The notes beneath the pieces are model-generated. The model saw nothing but the letters and a program-made list of their open reading frames with translations, was not told where the DNA came from and did no database searches. Positions 1-8,572 of a stretch of DNA of 34,400 nt are shown piece after piece. The stretch comes from Magnetococcales bacterium (GTDB taxonomy: Bacteria > Pseudomonadota > Magnetococcia > Magnetococcales > UBA8363). Where the stretch lies: assembly GCA_015228815.1 (NCBI GenBank), contig JADGCV010000040.1:1-34400 (forward strand), written 5' to 3'. Numbering within the stretch: the stretch's first letter is position 1; each line of letters opens with the position of its first letter. The position numbers were made by a program, and so were the translations under genes.

Positions 1-2
1 TG

Positions 3-296
3 CGTTATGTGGTCGAAACCTACCGCAGCTACGACGAGCCGACGGTGCGTGAAATCATTCGCAGGGTACGTCCCGAGGAGGAAGCGAAGATGATGTCTTT
101 ATTTGCACAGGAGATGATTACAAAAGGGCGACAGGAGGAGGCCGCTTCCATGCTTCTCAAACTGATGCGCCGCAAGTTTGGGCAGATACCAGAGTGGGTA
201 CACGACAAGGTACGATCGGCGAGTCTGGACCTTATTGGGACATGGGGCGAAAACGTTCTGTTTGCAAATTCCGTGGATGAAGTATTTTCGTTCTGA
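3..296 (+). CDS. Rpn-family nuclease/putative transposase, C-terminal part with DUF4351-like domain (5' truncated by window)
   Basis: The reading frame is open from the first complete codon at position 3 to the TGA at 294-296, so only the last ~97 residues are visible and the start lies outside the window. The fragment has a charged helical stretch ([14 protein letters not shown], then KGRQEEA). It is followed by a module of the form [16 protein letters not shown], then a helix and DEVF. This is the pattern of the DUF4351 domain that ends many Rpn (recombination-promoting nuclease/PD-(D/E)XK transposase-like) proteins. The catalytic nuclease domain would be upstream and cannot be seen, so activity is unknown. 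Such genes are multicopy in many bacteria. An internal GTG at position 9 is not the natural start, because the family resemblance continues through it. Family assignment is from motif recognition only. Confidence 0.7.
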   Translation, partial: RYVVETYRSYDEPTVREIIRRVRPEEEAKMMSLFAQEMITKGRQEEAASMLLKLMRRKFGQIPEWVHDKVRSASLDLIGTWGENVLFANSVDEVFSF

Positions 297-369
297 CACG
301 GATCATCGGACGAGGGGGAATCGTTTTGACTGTGGAATCCCCAAACAGGCTTTGAGAGGAGTGAATGCC

Positions 370-840
370 ATGAGTTGGAGGTGGGGTTTTTCGCTGGTTT
401 TGTTTCTGTTTCCGTGGCCGCTCCAGAGCGAGGAGATTGGAAGCGTCGATACGGTATTCAAGTTTCTGGGGCCGGATGACAAGATTGTCTTGGAGGCGTT
501 CGACGATCCCAAGGTGGAAGGGGTTTCCTGTCACATGAGTCGGGCCAAGTCGGGTGGCATCAGTGGCGGGCTGGGGTTGGCGGAGGATCCCTCCAATGCT
601 TCCATCGCCTGTCGCCAGACTGGCCCGATTCGCATGATCGAACCGCTCAAGGATGGCGAGGAGGTATTCACCGTCAAGACGTCACTGGTCTTCAAGGAAT
701 TGCATGTTGTCCGTTTTTTCGATCGGAAACGCAATACGCTGGTTTATCTGGTGTACAGTGATCGTTTGATCGAGGGATCACCGAAAAATTCTATTTCCTC
801 GGTGCCGATTCGTCCATGGGACAAGCGTAACGATTCATGA
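370..840 (+). CDS. creA: CreA family protein, exported
   Basis: This 156-residue protein matches the usual CreA length (about 157 in E. coli). The first ~20 residues form a signal peptide ([20 protein letters not shown]), so the mature protein is probably periplasmic. The core [17 protein letters not shown] followed by CRQTGPI is the CreA signature, with a cysteine on each side (VSC and IAC) that could form a disulfide. The molecular role of CreA is not established. The name comes from the E. coli creABCD locus, but no creB, creC or creD is nearby. ATG 370 is chosen because AGAGGA at 355-360 lies 9 bases upstream and the signal peptide starts here. A GTG at 361 touches that ribosome-binding site and is less likely. 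The 3' end overlaps the convergent response-regulator gene by 6 bases. Confidence 0.85.
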   Translation: MSWRWGFSLVLFLFPWPLQSEEIGSVDTVFKFLGPDDKIVLEAFDDPKVEGVSCHMSRAKSGGISGGLGLAEDPSNASIACRQTGPIRMIEPLKDGEEVFTVKTSLVFKELHVVRFFDRKRNTLVYLVYSDRLIEGSPKNSISSVPIRPWDKRNDS

Positions 841-1323
841 AGCGTCATTCGAAGCGTTGTTCCAGGCGAAGAGACCCTTGATTTCTTCCGGGGTCAGGGT
901 ATTGCGACTCAGAGCGGAGAGGGAGTTTTGATGGGATGTGAGCATGGCGTTGAAGATTCTGATGTTTCTTTCCCACGCCCGCAATTTGGCTTCGAAGATC
1001 GTCTGGTTGAAAGGTTTGGCGATCATGTCGTCGCCGCCGGCGTCGATGCCATCGGCCAGAAGGTCGTCATCGAATTGACCGGACAGCAGGATGATGGGGA
1101 CGAATCGTTCGCCACAGCGAGCCTTGATCTGGCGCACCAATGAAAGAATGTCGGAGCCGGAAAGATGCAGGTCCAGCAGGACGAGATCGGGGCGTTCGTT
1201 TTCGAAGACCTCCAGGGACTTGGCTTCGCCTGCCGCCGAACACAGGAGATAACCCAACGGCTCCAGAATGATCTCCAGCAGTTGAATAATGATGGGTTCA
1301 TCATCTATGATCTGAATTTTCAT
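835..1323 (-). CDS. Single-domain response regulator (CheY-like receiver) with short C-terminal extension
   Basis: This 162-residue protein has the full receiver-domain residue set: the acidic pair D7-D8, phospho-acceptor D51 in the context LVLLDLH, S81 at the end of the hydrophobic strand PIILLSG, and K103 in IAKPF. After the receiver (~1-120) there is only a ~40-residue helical tail and no DNA-binding, GGDEF or enzymatic output domain. It therefore probably works by protein-protein contact, as CheY or Spo0F-type proteins do. No histidine kinase lies beside it; the nearest sensor-like gene is the GGDEF protein at 5.2 kb on the other strand, and a link is not implied. The ATG at 1323-1321 has only a weak Shine-Dalgarno. 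A hairpin with a T-tract sits 28 bases upstream on the same strand, which could attenuate transcription into this gene. Confidence 0.85.
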   Translation of the reverse strand: MKIQIIDDEPIIIQLLEIILEPLGYLLCSAAGEAKSLEVFENERPDLVLLDLHLSGSDILSLVRQIKARCGERFVPIILLSGQFDDDLLADGIDAGGDDMIAKPFNQTIFEAKLRAWERNIRIFNAMLTSHQNSLSALSRNTLTPEEIKGLFAWNNASNDAS

Positions 1324-1611
1324 TGATGGTGCCTGCGCATTCGCGCTCGGAAAAAGGGATCCATGGGATCCCTGTGGTGTGCTGTACGGTCATTGGCGAT
1401 GGTGTGGCCGGAGTCTTGTTTCAATAGTGATCTTGGAAATTTTTGGAGTGCCAAAACGCACCTGTGAACATGCTTCGGGACCTCCCGAGGGAGTTTCCTG
1501 GGATCGGGTATTCTGGCATGGTCGTATTGTTTAAGCAATTTTCGTGCCTTGTTTTTACGGGGTTTGCGTGGGCTGTTCATTTTTCGATGGTGGGATCCCT
1601 GGAGGAACGTG
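1324..1611. other. Intergenic region between divergent response-regulator and ROK kinase genes
   Basis: There are 288 bases without a convincing gene. It holds several stem-loops: GGGATCC-ATG-GGATCCC at 1356-1372, TCGGGA-CC-TCCCGA at 1475-1488, and GTGC/GCAC around 1448-1461. On the minus strand an open frame from an ATG at 1580 down to 1320 encodes a basic 86-residue peptide whose TGA overlaps the response-regulator ATG as ATGA. It lacks a ribosome-binding site and runs across the terminator-like hairpin, so it is not called as a gene. Promoters for both divergent genes must lie here, but none is clear enough to mark. Confidence 0.5.
1351..1372 (-). terminator. Hairpin with T-tract, terminator- or attenuator-like, upstream of the response regulator
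   Basis: Read on the minus strand, GGGATCC-CAT-GGATCCC (7-bp perfect stem, 3-base loop) is followed directly by TTTTT (complement of 1355-1351). That is the shape of an intrinsic terminator. It lies upstream of the response-regulator start, so it either ends an unseen minus-strand transcript or acts as an attenuator in the leader of that gene. Confidence 0.5.
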
Positions 1612-2589
1612 ATGAAAAAACCCGTATTGGGACTGGATCTGGGTGGGACCAAGATTGCGACGGCAATGGTCGATCCAGTGTCCGGAGGCCTGTTGGGGGA
1701 GGGGATACGGCTGCGGCGGACATTTGCATCCGAGGGTGAAGGGGATGTTTTTGCCGCTGTCGTTGCCGCCATCGAGGAAACCATGGCGGTTCATGGTCTC
1801 AAGGTGGAAGCGATTGGTGGTATTGGTTTGTGTGTTCCCAGTCCCGTCGATCCCCGGACCGGTTTTTTGTACAACCCGCCAAATTTGCGGGGGTGGGCCA
1901 ATATTCCACTTCGGGAGAAATTGCAGGAGGTTTTCCCAACCGATGTGGCGGTGGACAACGATGCCAACGCGGCGGCCCTGGCGGAAACACGTTGGGGGGC
2001 GGCCCGGGGGCTTTGGAAGAGTGTTGTTTACGCCACGGTCAGCACCGGAATCGGTACCGGAATCATCATCAACGGCGCGATCCTGCATGGAAAGAATGGA
2101 TTGGCTGGGGAGGGGGGGCATGTCCCGCTGGATGGGTTTGGCAACGTCCGTTGCGGCTGTGGCAATATGGGTTGCATCGAGGCCCTGGCGTCGGGGACGG
2201 CCATGGTCAAGCTGGCGCGGGAACGATTGCGCCAAAAGGACAGGAACTCACTGCTTCTGGAACTGTCCCAGGGGGATATGGACCGCATCGACATGGTGAT
2301 GATTGGCGAGGCGGCAGGGCGTTTGGACCCGTTTTCCCAGGAAATCGTGGAAATCCAGGGAATGCGTTTGGGATTGTGGTTGGGGGGGATGATCGCCTTG
2401 TTCGATCCGGAAATGGTTGTCATCGGTGGTGGGTGTTCCAATCTTGGGGAACCCCTGTTCCGCGCCATCCGCCAGACGATGGTGGCCCGGACGATCCATC
2501 CCAAGGCCAATGAAATTCCCGTTGTTCCGGCAGGGTTGGGCAGTGCCTCCGGGGTCATGGGCGCGGCAAGTTTATTGTCTCTTCGTTGA
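1612..2589 (+). CDS. ROK family sugar kinase (glucokinase/N-acetylhexosamine kinase type)
   Basis: This 325-residue protein is a cytoplasmic ATP-dependent hexose kinase of the ROK family by motifs. The phosphate-1 loop is GLDLGGTKIA at residues 7-16. The catalytic aspartate segment is DNDANAAALAE, with D117 the likely base. The adenosine-side loop is STGIGTGIIING. The ROK zinc site is EGGH with H170, followed by CGC-GNMGC with C181, C183 and C188, so it is complete. Length is normal for the family (about 300-330). ROK kinases phosphorylate glucose, N-acetylglucosamine, N-acetylmannosamine, mannose or allose, and the exact sugar cannot be read from these motifs. ATG 1612 is preceded by a strong GGAGGAA at 1601-1607; longer in-frame starts upstream have none. 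The next gene starts within about 80 bases, so they may be co-transcribed. Confidence 0.9.
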   Translation: MKKPVLGLDLGGTKIATAMVDPVSGGLLGEGIRLRRTFASEGEGDVFAAVVAAIEETMAVHGLKVEAIGGIGLCVPSPVDPRTGFLYNPPNLRGWANIPLREKLQEVFPTDVAVDNDANAAALAETRWGAARGLWKSVVYATVSTGIGTGIIINGAILHGKNGLAGEGGHVPLDGFGNVRCGCGNMGCIEALASGTAMVKLARERLRQKDRNSLLLELSQGDMDRIDMVMIGEAAGRLDPFSQEIVEIQGMRLGLWLGGMIALFDPEMVVIGGGCSNLGEPLFRAIRQTMVARTIHPKANEIPVVPAGLGSASGVMGAASLLSLR

Positions 2590-2670
2590 GTTTGATGACC
2601 AGGCGAGCCGGGTTGGTCCGCTTGTGGGGTTCTTTTTGTATCCATGATGACTATCCCAAGGATCGGCCTC

Positions 2671-3783
2671 ATGAATGTTCAGGTAAAATCAAAACGATAC
2701 AGTCCCGGATTTGAGGCATTTACCAAAATCAGATCCTCAGGGAGCAAATTGACCGTTTTCAAAAAATTTGGCTTCCTCGAATATGGCAGACGGCATCTTT
2801 TTTCCATATATCCCTACTTGACCGTTCGAAAATTATTCAACATCTTCTTGTGTTTCATTGAGAAATCGATCAAATCGTCAAAAATTCGCAGCCTTCCCTA
2901 CTTTATCAAGATCGAGCCCACGCCCAAGTGTCATTTGTACTGTCCAGGATGTTGGCACAGCAGGAAGGAATTCAAGAAAAAATTTGTGAATTCCAGAAAT
3001 ATCACGGTGGAAGAGGTGGGACGGATCATTGAACCTGTTTCCAGCACTTTGGTCGCTGTCAGCCTGAGTCAGATGGGAGAGCCGCTGCTTCATCGGGACC
3101 TGGTTGACATGATTGAAAAAATTCATTCATTCAATGTTGCCGTGACCTTCCCGACCAATCTCTCGGTGCCCATGAAAGACGACTGGATCGACCGGTTTGT
3201 TCTTTCGGGGGTGGATGCCGTATTGGTAGGTCTTGACGGATTATCCCGTGAAACCTACGAACAATATCGGAAGGGGGGAAACTTTGACCTCGTGGTCAAT
3301 AACGTGAGAAGAATCGCCGCGGCCAAAAAACGTCTGGGCCGATCACGACCACGATTGGTTTGGAAATTTATTGTTTTTGACCACAATGCCCATGAGGTTC
3401 ACGAGGTGCCGCAAAAATATCGTGAAATGGGATTCGATGATTATGAGATCGTTCTGGATAACCATCTCATGGATGAGTTTGTGGCACTTGAACGCTCTCC
3501 GGATATGGGCGGCAGTGGAAAAAGATCATGTTTTTGGCCCTATGGATTGATGGTCGTCGAATACGATGGCCAGGTTCAACCCTGCTGCACCAGCGGTTTC
3601 CGGCTTGGAAACGCCATTGAAACGGATACGCGCGAAATCTGGCACGGACCATCCTACGAGACGATCCGCAGGGGATTTTCTTCCTCCACTCCCGTGGAGG
3701 AGGTCCATCCTGTTTGCCGTTTGTGTCTTGGATTGGCGTCGAAGGATACTTTGAATATTGGATCCATGATCGAGCGTCGCTAG
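2671..3783 (+). CDS. Radical SAM protein with SPASM/Twitch-like C-terminal cluster domain
   Basis: This is a 370-residue radical S-adenosylmethionine enzyme. The [4Fe-4S]-SAM motif CHLYCPGC (CxxxCxxC) gives C87, C91 and C94. The following SQMGEPLLH segment resembles the GGEP-type SAM-contact motif. At the C-terminus C287 begins a C-x12-G-x4-C pattern ending at C305 (next to C306), and CRLC provides C349 and C352. This is the signature of a SPASM/Twitch auxiliary iron-sulfur domain, shortened because the usual later cysteines are missing. SPASM proteins modify peptides or sugars and alcohols; the substrate is unknown. ATG 2671 is preferred because AAGGA at 2658-2662 lies 8 bases upstream. ATG 2644 or 2647 would add 8-9 residues but lacks such a site. 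The downstream membrane protein suggests a surface-glycan or modified-peptide context, which is inference. Confidence 0.85.
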   Translation: MNVQVKSKRYSPGFEAFTKIRSSGSKLTVFKKFGFLEYGRRHLFSIYPYLTVRKLFNIFLCFIEKSIKSSKIRSLPYFIKIEPTPKCHLYCPGCWHSRKEFKKKFVNSRNITVEEVGRIIEPVSSTLVAVSLSQMGEPLLHRDLVDMIEKIHSFNVAVTFPTNLSVPMKDDWIDRFVLSGVDAVLVGLDGLSRETYEQYRKGGNFDLVVNNVRRIAAAKKRLGRSRPRLVWKFIVFDHNAHEVHEVPQKYREMGFDDYEIVLDNHLMDEFVALERSPDMGGSGKRSCFWPYGLMVVEYDGQVQPCCTSGFRLGNAIETDTREIWHGPSYETIRRGFSSSTPVEEVHPVCRLCLGLASKDTLNIGSMIERR

Positions 3784-3914
3784 GGCTTTCATTTGGGCTC
3801 GGGAAACAATGTTCCGAATTTACCCACCGATTCGGTGATCCTGTCGTTGAACCGTATGATACTTTTAGTTTGATATTTCCCTGCCGTCAATTTTTTTCTA
3901 TTGGATTATATGTC

Positions 3915-5195
3915 ATGGAGATGCAGCCATCTTATGAGAAATATGGTAAGGGGGTCATTTTTGAGGTTATAGTAATTTTTCAGATTATTATTCATAGTTT
4001 ATATGATGTTATTGAGAGATCAGTTTTTTGGGTTGAGATTTTGTTAATTACCATTTTTCTGGTTGGTTTGAGTCGTCGTTATTATTATCTTGAGCATCAT
4101 AAACAATACTTAAGACACATTGTTTATTTTTCCTTCGTGCTTCCGCTTATCTCGTGGTTTCACGGAATGCTTTATGATGATTTTGATTTATTTTACTCAT
4201 TAAGGCATGTTCTTTATTTTTCCTATGGAGTTTATTTTTTGTTTTCATTTCAAAGGGCCTACAAAATTATCCATGTTCTTGGAAAATGGGCTCCAATATT
4301 GGTAATTCTTTCATTCGTATATCCAATTCACCATATTATTGGGCTGTCTTTGATTGGTGTCGCGGTCAATCAGAAATTAAAAAGGTTTTTTATTGCATAT
4401 TTCTCTATTATTGTTATGTATGTCTATTCAAATATCACGGCCGATTCTTTGAGTTATTTTGTAATTTTCATTTTTATGACGTTTTTATTATCCACGATCT
4501 ATTTCTGGCCTCGGTTTGGCAAAGAGAAGAATGTGGTACGCTTGTTTAGGTTCTTAACCATTATTTCTATTATTGTTCTTGCATCTTTATACTCATTTCT
4601 TGGCTACTATGCAAACAAATTCGACTTGATGCACGCAAAATACGGTACACTCCACAGCTATATTTCAGTCGGAGATGGCGGTACATTGTGGCGTCTTGGT
4701 TATTGGGGTGTATTGATTGGTCGTTTGAATGAGTATCCACTCGGTTTTGGAATTGGCCGCCCATTCATTCCTGTAGAAATAGAAAATAGTGCATTCATTC
4801 AGATATTTAACCATAAAACGATCAGAGAGTCCTATTATGTCTCTCCAGCCCATAATGCGGTTGTCACCTTCACTTTTCTTTGTGGACCGTTTTTTCTGAT
4901 TCCTACACTATTTTTCCTTTGGAATATGCCAAGATTGTTATACAAATCGCTTTCTTCGTATAATAGTTGTCGATGGTATGGGGTCATACTTACAGCCCTC
5001 TTTTTAAACGCAATGATGCACTTGTTATATTTGAGTTTCAACCCGGGTCTTGAAACACCACTGCATGCATCGAGTATTTGGTTTTCTTTTGGATTGTGGG
5101 TACGATTCGCCGCGGATTGGGGAAATGCAGGGTTTATCGTCAATAGAGGTCCATCAAGAATCGAAAAAATCCCACTGGTCTGGGTCAAAAGTTGA
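3915..5195 (+). CDS. Polytopic membrane protein, O-antigen ligase/polymerase-like
   Basis: The protein has about 426 residues and is mostly hydrophobic segments, an estimated ten or more membrane spans (for example VIFEVIVIFQIIIHSLY near the N-terminus and CGPFFLIPTLFFLW near the C-terminus). A larger soluble loop near the end holds GRLNEYPLGFGIG and then SPAHNAVVTFTFLCG. A long loop with G-x-G and H-N before the last spans is typical of Wzy/WaaL-type O-antigen polymerases and ligases, though this is weak similarity from layout only. Base composition is much more AT-rich than both neighbours, most clearly at 3850-5050, which suggests horizontal acquisition. The start is uncertain: ATG 3915 lacks a clear Shine-Dalgarno, ATG 3921 and TTG 3870 are in frame, and frames upstream of 3784 overlap the radical SAM gene and are implausible. 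Confidence 0.65.
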   Translation: MEMQPSYEKYGKGVIFEVIVIFQIIIHSLYDVIERSVFWVEILLITIFLVGLSRRYYYLEHHKQYLRHIVYFSFVLPLISWFHGMLYDDFDLFYSLRHVLYFSYGVYFLFSFQRAYKIIHVLGKWAPILVILSFVYPIHHIIGLSLIGVAVNQKLKRFFIAYFSIIVMYVYSNITADSLSYFVIFIFMTFLLSTIYFWPRFGKEKNVVRLFRFLTIISIIVLASLYSFLGYYANKFDLMHAKYGTLHSYISVGDGGTLWRLGYWGVLIGRLNEYPLGFGIGRPFIPVEIENSAFIQIFNHKTIRESYYVSPAHNAVVTFTFLCGPFFLIPTLFFLWNMPRLLYKSLSSYNSCRWYGVILTALFLNAMMHLLYLSFNPGLETPLHASSIWFSFGLWVRFAADWGNAGFIVNRGPSRIEKIPLVWVKS

Positions 5196-5231
5196 CTCGA
5201 ATAAGTTGGAAAAATTCAAGGCTCCAGAATC

Positions 5232-8200
5232 ATGTTTTCATTGTTCAACCATTCTTCGCTCGCACGTCAGGCGTTCCAGAGAATTCTTGCTTCTCTTGCC
5301 ATGGTATTGTTATTTCTGGGGCTGGCCGTCTGGTGGATCCAAAAGACGACCTACAGCAAGATGGTCACCATCGAGACCGACTTTCTTCGGAAACACTATC
5401 GCGAACAGATCGACCGCAAGGAACAGAACTGGAAACTTCAGGCCATCATGTTGCGCTCGGAACTGGAGTTCCAGAACCTGTTGGTCCGCGGTGCGGCGGG
5501 TTGGGAGGCTTTGAAGGGGTTTCTGGCGGTTCGCCAGGGGGGGAGTCAGTTTCGGCATCTGTTGGTGACCGATGATGCCGGTCGGATCCTTTTTCATTAT
5601 GGCTCGGGAACCTTGTTCACCGATGACGCATCGTTCCCGGAAAAGGAAGAGGGCAGGTGGTATTTCTCCGAGGCATTGAACAGCCTTTTCTTCTACCAAA
5701 GGCAACGAATCTGGCTGGGACAGATGGGGGCGGGCCAATTGATCGTTCTCGTGGCCATGGACGGTGAATTGTTGCACCAGATTTCCTTTCCAGGGACCAG
5801 TCTGGGGCTCGAATGGAATCGGAGAATGATAGCCTGTTCCAACAGTGTCGATCTCCTGAATCCCACGTCAGCGCAATGCTTCAATACTGCGGCGGATGCG
5901 ACCCTGGATATGACGATCGATGAAAAATTGCCTTGGGGCGGTACGGAAAAACCGTCGCCAATTCTTGTCGTCAATCGCAGTATCGAACCATTGTTTACCG
6001 TCCAGGAACTGCTTCTTTCCCTGGCTCTGGTTTTCCTTGGGGGCATTGTTCTGCTTCATTTCTCGGTTGGACACTGGTTGCTGTTGCAGGCGCGGCGGGT
6101 CAACCTTTTGGGGCAGGTCGCCGATGGCTATTCCCGGAACAACCGGATTACCGCGCAAATGGTCACCACCCTCGACGAAGTCCGGTGTTCCCAGGATGAC
6201 GAAATCTCCATTGTCGCCCAATCGCTCTTTGAAATGACTCAGGTTGTTGAACAGCGGCTTGAGGAACGCCGCATCCACGAGGAAAAACTGGCCGAAAGCG
6301 AAAATCGATTGCGGGAAATCACCTCGATGATCGCCGATGGGGTATTCGTCATCGATGTTCGCGATGAAGTGACCTTTCTCAATCCCCAGGGGGAACGGTT
6401 GTTGGGGTGGAAACAGGAGGAATTGATCGGAAAGTCGAGCCACGATCTTTTTCACCATGTGCGACCCGATGGTTCTTCCAATCCCGTGGACCGCTGCCCG
6501 ATCCATCGGACGCTCGTGGATGGCAGCTCCAATCGGGTCTACGAGGATTATTTTGTCCGACGCGATGGAACTTTTCTTCCCGTGGCCCTGGCCTCCGCGC
6601 CCATCGTTCGCGACGGGGTGGTGAAGGGGGCCGTCATCACCTTTCAGGATATTGGGGACCGACTGAAGGTCGAAAAGGAAATCCAGAAAATCCAGGAACG
6701 GTTTCAACGGCTGTTCAACATCGCCCGCGATGCCACCTTCGTGGTGGCAATGCATCCGGATGGACGGTTCGGAAATTTTCTTGAGGTCAATGATGCAACC
6801 TGTCTTCGCTATGGCTATTCCAGGGAGGAACTGTTGCGACTGACCCCTTCGGTCATCAATCCTCCAGAGGGCCAGGAGGACCTGGAACGTTTGGCCCACG
6901 ACATCATGACGCGCAATCATGCCACCTTCGAACGATGGCATGTCACCCGGGATGGCCGACGCATTCCGGTCGAGGTCAATTCCCAGATGTTCGAGTTCCA
7001 GGGGCATCCCGCCGTTCTGTCACTGGTTCGCGATATTTCCGAACGCAAGCGGGCAGAGGAAATCATTCTGGAAAGCGAAAATCGGTTTCGGACATTGATT
7101 CACTCTCTGCGCGATGCCATCCTCGTTTTCGATGCCTCGGGAAAAATCATGCTGCTTAATCGCAGTGGCGAGCGAATGTTTGGCCTCTCGGACGCGGAGT
7201 TCGTCGGTCTTCCGGTTTCCGGATTGTTTTCCCAGATTCGTGGTGGCGTCTCCTGGGACCATCTGTCGCAGCGTTTCGACGCCCCTGGCGCCGAGGGGAT
7301 GTCGATCACTCATGAGGGGATGGCCCTGAGGTCGATGGGCGATGAAGAATTTCCGGTCGAAATTTCCATCACGTCATGGACCAATCATGGGGAACGATTT
7401 TTCTCCGCCGTTGTCCGCGACATCTCGGAACGGCAATTATTGGAGCGGAGGGACCTGCGTGCCTACATCAATCGTATTGCCATCAGCGCCCTGTTGGAGG
7501 TGGCCCTGGAGCCTCTGCCACTCAAGCGCAAGCTCGAAGTGGCCATGGATATCATTCATACCGTTCCCCGGCTCGCCCTTCAGGCAAAGGGTTCCATCAT
7601 GCTCGTGACCGAGGAGGGGGACCTTGAATTGATCGTCGAACGCAATTTGAGTGCGCCTCTATTGGAAAAATGCCGTCGCGTTCCCATTGGCCATTGTTTG
7701 TGCGGCAGGGCCGCCGAATCCAGGGAATTGATCTTTGCCGATGCCATCGATGCACGACATGACATCACCTTCGATGGCATTCAGCCCCATGGCCATTATT
7801 GTGTGCCCATCCTGTCCCGGGGGAATCTGCTCGGGGTCATGAATCTGTATGTCGCCGCCGGTCATGTCCAGGAACCCGAGGAGGGGGCGTTTCTCATTAC
7901 CGTTGCCAATACCTTGGCGGGGTTGATCGAGCGTGGCCGGGTCGAGGAAAAAATCAAACACATGGCCAGTCATGATTCCCTGACGGGGCTGCCCAATCGA
8001 GTCCTGTTTCGGGAACATCTGGAGCAGGAGTTGCGTCATGCCAGTCGTACCAAAAGGGCTTTGGTAGTGGCATTCCTGGATTTGGATCGTTTCAAACAGG
8101 TCAATGATACTCTGGGGCATGAGGCCGGAGATCTTCTGTTAAAGGCGGTGACCCTCCGCCTGCGTCAATGTTTGCGCGAATCCGATACCCTGGCCCGGAT

Positions 8201-8486
8201 TGGCGGGGATGAGTTTACCCTGATCCTTCCGGCCATCGACTGTCAGGCCAACGCCGTCAACGTGGCTGAAAAAATCATCGCCATCCTCCAGGAACCATTC
8301 ATCATTCTGGAGCATACCTGTCGCATTGGGGTCAGTATTGGCATGAGTTGTTTTCCCGATCATGGTTTTCATGCGGACGAATTGATTCAACAGGCGGATC
8401 AGGCGATGTATATCGTCAAAAACACGGGGCGCAATGCCTTTGCCTTTTTCAATGGATCGTCGGAATTGGATTCTCCGGCCCCATAG
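5232..8486 (+). CDS. Membrane-bound diguanylate cyclase, PAS-PAS-PAS-GAF-GGDEF
   Basis: This 1084-residue sensor enzyme should make cyclic di-GMP from two GTP. Domains in order: membrane span ~16-35; extracytoplasmic sensor ~36-250; second span ~258-283; HAMP-like/coiled linker ~284-350; PAS1 ~357-476 (ending in QDIGDR); PAS2 ~489-601 and PAS3 ~616-730 (each ending RDISER); GAF ~743-900; GGDEF domain ~905-1075. The catalytic motif is intact: GGDEF at 991-995, preceded by DLDRFKQVNDTLGHEAGD. R982-ESD-D985 lies exactly five residues before GGDEF, which is the allosteric inhibitory I-site (RxxD), so product inhibition is expected. No EAL or HD-GYP domain is present. The start is supported by AAGG at 5218-5221. 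The gene converges with the giant adhesin and ends 87 bases from its stop, which makes c-di-GMP control of that adhesin an attractive but untested idea. Confidence 0.92.
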   Translation: MFSLFNHSSLARQAFQRILASLAMVLLFLGLAVWWIQKTTYSKMVTIETDFLRKHYREQIDRKEQNWKLQAIMLRSELEFQNLLVRGAAGWEALKGFLAVRQGGSQFRHLLVTDDAGRILFHYGSGTLFTDDASFPEKEEGRWYFSEALNSLFFYQRQRIWLGQMGAGQLIVLVAMDGELLHQISFPGTSLGLEWNRRMIACSNSVDLLNPTSAQCFNTAADATLDMTIDEKLPWGGTEKPSPILVVNRSIEPLFTVQELLLSLALVFLGGIVLLHFSVGHWLLLQARRVNLLGQVADGYSRNNRITAQMVTTLDEVRCSQDDEISIVAQSLFEMTQVVEQRLEERRIHEEKLAESENRLREITSMIADGVFVIDVRDEVTFLNPQGERLLGWKQEELIGKSSHDLFHHVRPDGSSNPVDRCPIHRTLVDGSSNRVYEDYFVRRDGTFLPVALASAPIVRDGVVKGAVITFQDIGDRLKVEKEIQKIQERFQRLFNIARDATFVVAMHPDGRFGNFLEVNDATCLRYGYSREELLRLTPSVINPPEGQEDLERLAHDIMTRNHATFERWHVTRDGRRIPVEVNSQMFEFQGHPAVLSLVRDISERKRAEEIILESENRFRTLIHSLRDAILVFDASGKIMLLNRSGERMFGLSDAEFVGLPVSGLFSQIRGGVSWDHLSQRFDAPGAEGMSITHEGMALRSMGDEEFPVEISITSWTNHGERFFSAVVRDISERQLLERRDLRAYINRIAISALLEVALEPLPLKRKLEVAMDIIHTVPRLALQAKGSIMLVTEEGDLELIVERNLSAPLLEKCRRVPIGHCLCGRAAESRELIFADAIDARHDITFDGIQPHGHYCVPILSRGNLLGVMNLYVAAGHVQEPEEGAFLITVANTLAGLIERGRVEEKIKHMASHDSLTGLPNRVLFREHLEQELRHASRTKRALVVAFLDLDRFKQVNDTLGHEAGDLLLKAVTLRLRQCLRESDTLARIGGDEFTLILPAIDCQANAVNVAEKIIAILQEPFIILEHTCRIGVSIGMSCFPDHGFHADELIQQADQAMYIVKNTGRNAFAFFNGSSELDSPAP

Positions 8487-8499
8487 TGTGGATGGGTCT

Positions 8500-8561
8500 G
8501 GGAAGGGGTTTCCCCTTCCCAGTGGAGGTTTGGCGGCAAAGCCTCCAAGGTTTTTATTTTT
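8500..8561 (+). terminator. Tandem hairpin terminator between the convergent diguanylate cyclase and adhesin genes
   Basis: The first hairpin is perfect: GGGAAGGGG (8500-8508), TTT loop, CCCCTTCCC (8512-8520). The second pairs GGAGG 8524-8528 with CCTCC 8542-8546 and TTT with AAA across a bulged G. It is followed by a T-rich tract at 8551-8561, as in an intrinsic terminator for the plus-strand gene. On the minus strand the same hairpins lie just past the adhesin stop but have no T-tract. Confidence 0.75.
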
Positions 8562-8572
8562 ACTTTGACCGC

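Noticed and set aside
178-369. N-terminal extension of the creA frame back to 178
   Set aside because: It overlaps the end of the DUF4351 gene, and it would bury the signal peptide in mid-protein.
1320-1580. Basic 86-residue minus-strand frame with ATGA overlap on the response regulator
   Set aside because: It has no ribosome-binding site, runs through a terminator-like hairpin and matches no family. It is kept only as an observation.
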